Program-made: the position numbers and the translations under genes
Part shown: piece by piece, positions 41,322 through 46,781 of the stretch
Layout: every line of letters starts with the position of its first letter
How positions within the stretch are numbered: position 1 is the stretch's first letter
IMG/VR virus record: IMGVR_UViG_3300042397_000975
Span: 1-46,781 of that record
DNA: 46,781 nt
Direction: 5' to 3' (one strand)
DNA from: a virus
The notes under the pieces: model-generated
Databases searched by the model: none
What the model was told of the DNA's origin: nothing
What the model saw: the letters and a program-made list of their open reading frames with translations, nothing else

Positions 41322-41738
41322 CTATTTTATGTACTTTCCTTCCAGAATGATTGCAGATAGTTCAAGCGCCCTGTCGCCGACTTGCTTTGCCCAAGTAGAA
41401 TTCATCATCTCAGTCGCAGCACCTTCCCAATCTTTAGCTTGAAGATAGGCAATAGTCTTTTTGAATTTAAGAAAGCGAGGAAGTCCAATGTTAAAGACTA
41501 GGTTAATGATTGCATCTTGCCTGGCCAGGTTGAGCTCAGTGAACCATTTGTATTTTAAGAGTGGAGTCTTTGCTGCCTCAATGTCATACCTAAGCATCAT
41601 GCGCGCCTCCGCCTCTGTGATCCCATTGTCTTCGATGTTCCTACCTATACCTATCGTAAGCTTACCTGCAGTACATCGATATGGTTTAAGCTTCATACCT
41701 TCGTGTCGTATTAACATGTTCTCTAACTTATCGCTCAT
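41322..41738 (-). CDS. Endolysin (GH24 lysozyme, E/C/T type)
   Basis: This 138-residue protein has RHEGMKLKPYRCTAGKLTIG with catalytic E13, C22 and T28 at the exact spacing of T4 lysozyme E11, D20, T26. Asp is replaced by Cys, a known variant among phage lysozymes. Size is close to T4 lysozyme (164). It cleaves peptidoglycan in late infection. No signal peptide, so it needs a holin; a candidate lies at 43072. It is the last gene of the leftward block and overlaps the phosphoesterase by four bases. Confidence 0.9.
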   Translation of the reverse strand: MSDKLENMLIRHEGMKLKPYRCTAGKLTIGIGRNIEDNGITEAEARMMLRYDIEAAKTPLLKYKWFTELNLARQDAIINLVFNIGLPRFLKFKKTIAYLQAKDWEGAATEMMNSTWAKQVGDRALELSAIILEGKYIK

Positions 41739-42445
41739 AGAATCTTCCCTATCCAGTTGCCATCCTTATCTAAGATCATTGGCAATAGCTTTGGCTGTCC
41801 ATCTAAAATTACACCGCATCCCACAATAGGACGTTTCATCTGAAGCTTATTGTATGCAAACGCTAAGGACTTGTCGTCTATTAAACATCCGACAATCATT
41901 GACCAGAATATATTTGTAGGGTTAGCGTGATATTGAATATCGAAGACTGAGTGATGATGCCCTTGCACTGTATTCATGGACATCGACTGTCCTAGTCTAA
42001 GTCCATTGGACGATTTGCCATGGTGAAAATAACAGTCTCTCCCGTCTGACAATTTAATAGTAAGATCAGAGTGCCACTTCCATCCCTTTGGTGCATTAAG
42101 TATTTCTCTATAATCCTTGAATACGAATCTTGGAATTCCTCCATGTTTTCCACGACGATATACAAGTGATCCATGGTTAGACTCCAGTACGTCTGCCTTA
42201 GGAAATAATTCATATAGCGGTTCTAAGTACTCAATCGCCTTCTCTAGCTCAGAAGAAGGAGAAAAAGGAAGATCAGGATCTTTGTCGTGAAATGAGATAC
42301 AATGCCCATCGATTTCATCTCCTGTTAGAATTATTCTATCAGGTTTAAAAAATTCTTTAATAGCGGAAAGGAATGGAATTGTATCTTTATGATAGTAGGG
42401 CGAGTGAAGATCTGATATTACAAGTACTGTATGATTCTTTGCCAT
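41735..42445 (-). CDS. Calcineurin-like metallophosphoesterase
   Basis: From ATG 42445 there are 236 residues. The start is selected over 42451 because AAGGA falls 5-6 bases before it. All metal-binding motifs are in place: D12-L-H14, G-D43-E-I-D, N90-H91 (ESNHG), H141-H142 and G-H163-H-H165. These enzymes act on nucleotides, nucleic acids or phosphoproteins. Substrate unknown. Placement inside the lysis cassette is unusual. ATGA overlap with the endolysin gene implies coupled translation. Confidence 0.85.
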   Translation of the reverse strand: MAKNHTVLVISDLHSPYYHKDTIPFLSAIKEFFKPDRIILTGDEIDGHCISFHDKDPDLPFSPSSELEKAIEYLEPLYELFPKADVLESNHGSLVYRRGKHGGIPRFVFKDYREILNAPKGWKWHSDLTIKLSDGRDCYFHHGKSSNGLRLGQSMSMNTVQGHHHSVFDIQYHANPTNIFWSMIVGCLIDDKSLAFAYNKLQMKRPIVGCGVILDGQPKLLPMILDKDGNWIGKIL

Positions 42446-42478
42446 CGCCATCCTTGGTTACATGCAAATAAATTGTAT

Positions 42479-42628
42479 CTATAGTTTTGGAATTTTGCCA
42501 CCTAGTTTTATTATGATGTCCTTACAGATACTTGCAAGCTTTGTGTTGCCAGATGTTTTGGCCTGGAGGTATTGCTGTATCCAATGCTCAAGCTGTTGCT
42601 GCTTTGTCATTGCGACTTTTGGCTTCAT
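42479..42628 (-). CDS. 49-residue protein in lysis cassette
   Basis: The frame starts in the stop of the lipoprotein gene (ATGA) and encodes MKPKVAMTKQQQLEHWIQQY, then LASICKDIIIKLGGKI. It is helical and basic, similar in feel to a small helix-turn-helix. It has no good SD of its own; the overlap suggests coupling. No family recognised. It fills the gap between lipoprotein and phosphoesterase genes. Confidence 0.55.
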   Translation of the reverse strand: MKPKVAMTKQQQLEHWIQQYLQAKTSGNTKLASICKDIIIKLGGKIPKL

Positions 42629-42960
42629 CGAGATGGTCTTTTAGAAAGTCCGTACTCACCAGAGTAGAACCACTCGAGGTCTTCGAAATAGACTATCTTC
42701 TGTTTCCACTTAAGGCATACAACGAATCGGCTGACGCATTCATCCCATGAATAGCTAGGGACTATTTTGCCTTTAGGACTTACACGTAATGGAAAGAATG
42801 CCTTATCAAGGGCCATGGGAATTTCAGGCTTACTGCCCTGACTGACTTCTATTTTTTCCTGGGAACATGACGAATGATCTGGAGATGATGGTAAGCTCGT
42901 GCATGATTGAATCAAGCTTGTAATCAGAGCGAGAGTCAAGAGGTTTACTAAGTTCTTCAT
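42625..42960 (-). CDS. Lipoprotein, candidate outer-membrane spanin
   Basis: From ATG 42960 (AAGGA 5 bases upstream) there are 111 residues. The signal LVNLLTLALITSLIQSC ends in a lipobox with C20. The mature part has three more Cys and a segment with YSWDECVSRFVVC. It sits in the lysis cassette and its first 131 bases overlap the preceding gene in another frame, recalling Rz/Rz1 overlap. It is not Pro-rich like classic Rz1. A role as o-spanin is likely but unproven. An upstream in-frame TTG at 42975 is a poor start. Confidence 0.65.
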   Translation of the reverse strand: MKNLVNLLTLALITSLIQSCTSLPSSPDHSSCSQEKIEVSQGSKPEIPMALDKAFFPLRVSPKGKIVPSYSWDECVSRFVVCLKWKQKIVYFEDLEWFYSGEYGLSKRPSR

Positions 42961-43069
42961 AATAATCCTTCTCAAGTTTAATGACTCGGTCTAGGTATTT
43001 CGTAGACTCCTTGCTATTCCACAAAGTAAGTCCTTCCTTCAAAATACCTAGAGCGAGATTGAGATCCAT
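42830..43069 (-). CDS. Small helical protein in lysis cassette, unknown
   Basis: This 79-residue protein begins MDLNLALGILKEGLTLWNSK, then YLDRVIKLEKDYYEELSKPL and SDYKLDSIMHELTII. Proteins with this LWNSKE/YLDRVIKLEK pattern occur beside holin and spanin genes in other phages. No membrane segment, so it is not itself a normal i-spanin. It starts two bases after the holin-like stop and its last 131 bases are shared with the lipoprotein gene in another frame. Function unknown. Confidence 0.65.
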   Translation of the reverse strand: MDLNLALGILKEGLTLWNSKESTKYLDRVIKLEKDYYEELSKPLDSRSDYKLDSIMHELTIISRSFVMFPGKNRSQSGQ

Positions 43070-43071
43070 GA

Positions 43072-43290
43072 TTACTTAAGCTTCTGAGGTAATACTTTGT
43101 CTGAGAGCTCTGCGATCTTGGCAAGAATCTCTGAAAGCTTTTTAGCTACAAAAGAGATTAAGTGTAGAACCGACTTAGGTTTCTCTGAAGGTACGAGCCT
43201 CCAAACAAATTCTAAAACGATTGCAATAGTTGCCGACGATCCGAGCGCCGATGATAAGAATGCTGATACCTGATCTAATACTTGTTCCAT
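43072..43290 (-). CDS. Candidate holin
   Basis: This 72-residue protein has one clear membrane helix (SSATIAIVLEFVWRLVP, ~18-34), an amphipathic helix (SVLHLISFVAKKLSEI) and a Lys-rich C-terminus (KVLPQKLK). Size and layout fit a small holin that makes holes to release the endolysin. Single-helix holins exist (T4-like T is longer), but the pattern is not diagnostic. SD AGGAG is 6 bases before the ATG. Confidence 0.55.
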   Translation of the reverse strand: MEQVLDQVSAFLSSALGSSATIAIVLEFVWRLVPSEKPKSVLHLISFVAKKLSEILAKIAELSDKVLPQKLK

Positions 43291-43293
43291 TTG

Positions 43294-43479
43294 TTACTCC
43301 TGTTTTGAGAGAGCATTCCGTATCTCTCTGATGTCTAGTTTAATCTCACGTATGTCTTCACGATATGCCACGACTTCATTCTTCAATACTTGCACATCGA
43401 CGTAAGCCTTCGCTGCAGCAGCTAGTACGCTGAACATTGCTGTGATAAGTGCTGCGAGTAATGGCTTACTAATATTCAT
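43294..43479 (-). CDS. Membrane-anchored coiled-coil protein, i-spanin-like
   Basis: This 61-residue protein has an N-terminal membrane helix (PLLAALITAMFSVLAAAAKA) and a charged heptad helix (VLKNEVVAYREDIREIKL onward to the end). The topology fits a short inner-membrane spanin or a holin-associated protein. It could pair with the lipoprotein at 42625, though the two are separated by two other genes. The gene starts two bases after the fibre gene stop; SD weak. Confidence 0.55.
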   Translation of the reverse strand: MNISKPLLAALITAMFSVLAAAAKAYVDVQVLKNEVVAYREDIREIKLDIREIRNALSKQE

Positions 43480-43480
43480 A

Positions 43481-45847
43481 TCAGTTTACTTTCAAATAGT
43501 ACTTTAAGTTAGTTGCTAATGCTGTCAATGTAGGTAGCTGTACTTTACTAAAAATAACTAAGAGTCTTCCTGCACTTGAACTAAAAGTAAAATCTCTATC
43601 AATCATCCCCCTAACCTGAAATAGCGCGGCTCCAAAACTTGCCGTAAACGTATGTGCTTCAATAAAAGTTTTTGATAGTATTCCTGAAGAGTTTACAGAT
43701 ATGCTATATGCTCCTAGTTTTTTATTAACATTAAAATTTACCATAATTAAACTATTTTGTTCGGAAACCCCATATGCAGTTTTCAGATTATTAAAAAATG
43801 AATCTTTTAAAAAAAATGTTTTTAAAGATCTGGCAGGAATACTAAGTCCTCCTGTCTCTGCATATTCTGTAAAATTCAAACTACTTACAACTGTTGCAGA
43901 TGCTCCATTAACTGTTACAATTGATAGCCGATTTGTATAATCCGTACTATTGTATTTTTGAACCGCAACTCCGTCGAAGCCTTGTAAATCAATGTCTGGG
44001 ACTATAGCGCCTCCGCCATTCAACCATGCAGGATAGAAAGTGTCTACAGTGCTTTCGTCTATAAACTTGGCGATATGCAATTGATAGGAGGTGGTTGCAG
44101 CTACATAGGTTGTTACAGCTATGTAGGAGTTATGTATTGAAAAAGTAGGAATATTAGTTGAAAGAGAACTTGGAATATTTATAGATATAGGTGTAAGAGT
44201 CCATACTCCTGAAATATTTTTATAAAGTTTAACTGAAGTTACTTTTGGCCCGGTATTCGGGGATACAGTGTGATACACAAATATAAACTTTTCTCCATTA
44301 TACATATAAGGTACGCACTCTAAATAATGACTATTTAGTGATACTGTACCTACTGTAAATGTAGTGTCTATTGTATCGGTCGATACATAGTTTCCAGAGA
44401 CATCAAAATTTATAATCTTTATAAGTCCTGAAATATATGCATTAACTGCGCTTGATGCAGTTATTAGCACAATAGTATCTTCAAATTTCCCGGCGTATGT
44501 ATAGTTCCTTCCATCATTTGTAGTGTTTAAGCCCCACGCACTATTAACTAAAGTATTTGTTCCAAATTGTTTTGTTAATGGATTGTAGTCAAACACGTAA
44601 TATCTTACATGTCTTGGGTTAGTAGCTAAAGTGGCTGCAGATGTTAGGAATTTAGTGCTAGTGATCCACGTAACCGCTAAGAATCCACCATTGGCAACGG
44701 GTGCAGGGTTACTAACTGTTTGAGTCGATACAGAGTTTAAAGGAAGTATGTTGTTAATTGCATACCCAGATTCAGGATATACGTATTGACCATTGCACTC
44801 CAAGAATCCTGGCTTCTGAACATAAGATGCGACTGCATCTCCTGTGCTAAACCCAGAACTATTTGCAGCAGCAATTGCAGCAGCATCGGCGTAAGATTTA
44901 GTTGCCATTGATGAAGATGCGGCTAATTGGTTTGATCCATTTACGACCACTGTTGTCCCGTCGACTTTAACATCAAACTCTGTGTCTGTTAGTTGTAAGG
45001 CATCCCCTGCACTATATGCAGATCCGCCGCTAAACTGAGTAAAGCTAATTGAGTCGTATCCTATTTCAAAGTTATTGGCATCTGATCCTGCAGATACTCC
45101 AACCAATGCAACAAAACCTTTACCTGCATTTGCAGTTCCGAATTGAACGAACATGTATGAGGCAGGCATTTCATCTGATTGATCGCATGTAGTGCATCGA
45201 GTTAATACCCAATCTACAGTTTCGCTACCAACTTGCGACACAAAGTATCTTCCGTTTTGTAGAGAAGGTGTTTGGTTTTTTACAAGAATCCCATTGAATT
45301 GCGCCCATGACGTAATGCCATCGATGTCTAATGTAGCTAGAGGGCCAAGGTTTAATGTAGCACCAACTCCATCGTCGGCTACGCCATTAACATAAACGCC
45401 TCCAAGACTTGCAGTAGTTGCAGCTTTAACAGCAGGACGAGTAACCACACCGCCCGAAATAGAATCAGCATATTGCTTGTTGACCCCATCAGTCGATAAA
45501 GTAGGAGTAGATACGTTAAGAAGTTTATGTCCATTAAGATCTAAGTTTGCTGTCAATACTCGGGATCCATCTGATTTTAGAAAAAGTAAATCTTCTGCTT
45601 CTAGTGCGTCAACCGCATCTTCAAGATTTCCCTGAACTACCGCAGATGAAGCGTCTGCATAAGCAGTCGATGCCACAGCGTTTGAGTTATCTCCGACTGG
45701 CTTAGTGGCCACAGTGACAATTCCCGTTCCATTAGGGATAAGCTCAATGTTTCCGTTTTCGTCAGTGCTAGAAATTATGTTCCCGTCCACTTTAATATTG
45801 TCACCCTCGACGCTATCAAACTTTGGAGTAGTTCCTGTGTATGACAT
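43481..45847 (-). CDS. Large tail fibre / receptor-binding protein
   Basis: This is a 788-residue protein. Residues 1-130 look like a shaft with VASTAYADASSAVV and LNLNGHKL-like repeats (LDLNGHKLLNVSTPTLSTDG). Residues ~150-270 form a fibre module with ALDID-, NGILVKNQT- and LTRCTTCDQSDEMP-type phrases, widespread in phage fibres. The remainder (from ~335) is beta-rich and unlike other proteins in the window, with long strand-turn repeats typical of a propeller or globular receptor-binding head. SD GAGG about 6 bases before ATG. Probably determines host range. Confidence 0.8.
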   Translation of the reverse strand: MSYTGTTPKFDSVEGDNIKVDGNIISSTDENGNIELIPNGTGIVTVATKPVGDNSNAVASTAYADASSAVVQGNLEDAVDALEAEDLLFLKSDGSRVLTANLDLNGHKLLNVSTPTLSTDGVNKQYADSISGGVVTRPAVKAATTASLGGVYVNGVADDGVGATLNLGPLATLDIDGITSWAQFNGILVKNQTPSLQNGRYFVSQVGSETVDWVLTRCTTCDQSDEMPASYMFVQFGTANAGKGFVALVGVSAGSDANNFEIGYDSISFTQFSGGSAYSAGDALQLTDTEFDVKVDGTTVVVNGSNQLAASSSMATKSYADAAAIAAANSSGFSTGDAVASYVQKPGFLECNGQYVYPESGYAINNILPLNSVSTQTVSNPAPVANGGFLAVTWITSTKFLTSAATLATNPRHVRYYVFDYNPLTKQFGTNTLVNSAWGLNTTNDGRNYTYAGKFEDTIVLITASSAVNAYISGLIKIINFDVSGNYVSTDTIDTTFTVGTVSLNSHYLECVPYMYNGEKFIFVYHTVSPNTGPKVTSVKLYKNISGVWTLTPISINIPSSLSTNIPTFSIHNSYIAVTTYVAATTSYQLHIAKFIDESTVDTFYPAWLNGGGAIVPDIDLQGFDGVAVQKYNSTDYTNRLSIVTVNGASATVVSSLNFTEYAETGGLSIPARSLKTFFLKDSFFNNLKTAYGVSEQNSLIMVNFNVNKKLGAYSISVNSSGILSKTFIEAHTFTASFGAALFQVRGMIDRDFTFSSSAGRLLVIFSKVQLPTLTALATNLKYYLKVN

Positions 45848-45856
45848 ACTTACCTC

Positions 45857-46771
45857 TTAAATGATAAACCAATCAGTTCCGTCACTAACAAGTGTAGCGG
45901 ATTGACGAGTAGAAGTTAATAAATAATTTGCGGCTGCGCCTTCAATTTGTTCCCCGTTGTGAGGTTCAAGAGTTACAAGATCAGATCCTGTTTTCTTGAC
46001 CACTAATGTCTTGTTTATCGCAGGAGAAGGAAGCTTAACTACCGACACGCCAGATAGTAAATATATTTTATATGGCGCTGCATTAAGATCTCCTGTGTGA
46101 ACATGAATGTTCATCACTAGACCCTCGAGGGTATCGACACGTCCATCAAGACTTACGATGTCTGATTGTGCTTGAGTCATGTCAGATTCTAAAGTTCCGA
46201 CTCTAAGCTCAACAGCATCAACTTCTAATTGCGCTTGACTAGCTTCAACATGAACAGCCTCGAGTCTTAGATCAAAATCACTATCAAAGCTTTGACGATC
46301 TAAAACTTCCTGAGCGATTGATAATTCAACTTGCTCCATGTCTAATTGTAATTGAGCCACTTCACCTTGAATCACTGAGAGATCAACAGGAGGAATTGCA
46401 GCGATCGCATTGTCTGTGTATAGATTAGCCGCAGATAAAGTATCCGCGTCTTTAGAATCTACTTCAGTTTTATTGTAGTAGTCTGTAGGATCCACTGTCG
46501 GTATGGCAGCGATAGCATCATCGACGTATTGCTCTGTTGCGTATGCTGATAAATCCACTGGAGGAATCGCAGCGATCGCGTCGTCTACGTATTGCTCAGT
46601 TGCGTATGAAGATAAATCAACAGGAGGGATTGCTGCGATAGCATTGTCTGTATAAAGGTTTGCAGCAGCTAAAGTAGAAGCGTCTTTAGAATCCACATTG
46701 GCGATAGTCTCATACGCCGACAGATCCACTGAAGGGATTTCCGCAATGGCATTGTCTGTATAGAGATTTGC
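45857..46771 (-). CDS. Tail fibre protein, C-terminal part (continues at 1-633)
   Basis: The frame carries on from the N-terminal part at 633-1 through the circular join. It has repeats NLYTDNAIAAIPPVDLS and ATEQYVDDAIAAIPPVDLS, then a coiled coil (QLQLDMEQVELSIAQEVLDR) and a C-terminal beta domain. The last ~50 residues (VKKTGSDLVTL ... SDGTDWFII) match the tip of the adaptor fibre at 4891, implying a duplicated tip. The apparent TTG start at 46774 is an artefact of the window end. It ends 10 bases before the 788-residue fibre gene. Confidence 0.85.
   Translation of the reverse strand, partial: ANLYTDNAIAEIPSVDLSAYETIANVDSKDASTLAAANLYTDNAIAAIPPVDLSSYATEQYVDDAIAAIPPVDLSAYATEQYVDDAIAAIPTVDPTDYYNKTEVDSKDADTLSAANLYTDNAIAAIPPVDLSVIQGEVAQLQLDMEQVELSIAQEVLDRQSFDSDFDLRLEAVHVEASQAQLEVDAVELRVGTLESDMTQAQSDIVSLDGRVDTLEGLVMNIHVHTGDLNAAPYKIYLLSGVSVVKLPSPAINKTLVVKKTGSDLVTLEPHNGEQIEGAAANYLLTSTRQSATLVSDGTDWFII
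46646..46771. repeat. Right copy of 126-bp end redundancy
   Basis: This stretch is identical to 1-126. The match stops at 46771; the final ten bases (46772-46781) do not continue the genome. Confidence 0.9.
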
Positions 46772-46781
46772 CAATGTGGAT
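46770..46781. other. Inverted 12-base end artefact
   Basis: GCCAATGTGGAT is the reverse complement of 46-57 (and of 46691-46702). A fold-back at the contig end is typical of amplification chimeras or assembler graph ends, not biology. Confidence 0.75.

Noticed and set aside
43481-46771. Diversity-generating retroelement acting on fibre genes
   Set aside because: No reverse transcriptase frame or template/variable repeat pair with adenine-specific changes was seen; fibre repeats are ordinary tandem units.

Overview
This window is an essentially complete genome of a tailed double-stranded DNA phage with podovirus-type virion genes, cut open inside a tail-fibre gene. The first 126 bases recur exactly at 46646-46771, so the sequence closes into a circle of about 46,645 bp. 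The tail-fibre gene split by the ends reads through the join in frame (473 residues). The last 10 bases do not fit the circle and look like an assembly or amplification artefact. No integrase, phage RNA polymerase, tRNA, reverse transcriptase or CRISPR array was seen, so a lytic phage transcribed by host RNA polymerase is the simplest reading. Lipoprotein signals and a lysis cassette with a candidate outer-membrane component suggest a Gram-negative host. The host cannot be named from the sequence.

On the circle there are two divergent transcription blocks. Both leave a 0.95-kb regulatory region (27317-28268) and they converge at 41215-41321. The rightward block (28269-41214) begins with a run of small, mostly unknown proteins (zinc ribbon, membrane peptide, lipoprotein, HExxHxxGxxH metalloprotease). 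It continues with a replication and recombination set: winged-helix-like protein, SNF2-type helicase, Cas4/RecB-like nuclease, single-strand-binding-like protein, family A DNA polymerase, small HTH protein, PD-(D/E)XK nuclease and a primase-helicase fusion.

The leftward block (27316 down to 1, then 46645 down to 41322) starts with a CsrA-like RNA-binding regulator and the small terminase. It continues with large terminase, portal, a Bbp19-like protein, scaffold, major capsid and Bbp16-like cement protein (an arrangement like Bordetella phage BPP-1). Next come T7-type tail tubular proteins A and B, internal virion proteins, a 2,504-residue polyvalent ejection protein, five fibre or spike genes, and a lysis cassette that also carries a calcineurin-like phosphoesterase.

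The most unusual parts are in the regulatory region and at protein ends. The regulatory region holds nine copies of the palindromic heptamer TAGNCTA in 303 bp, six or more of them arranged as a mirror-symmetric dyad centred at 28076. It also holds two G-quadruplex motifs on one strand and a 65-bp tandem repeat with 17-bp sub-units. Several replication and packaging proteins end in the same short tail, LD(D/T)LI or a close variant. The phage also encodes its own CsrA.
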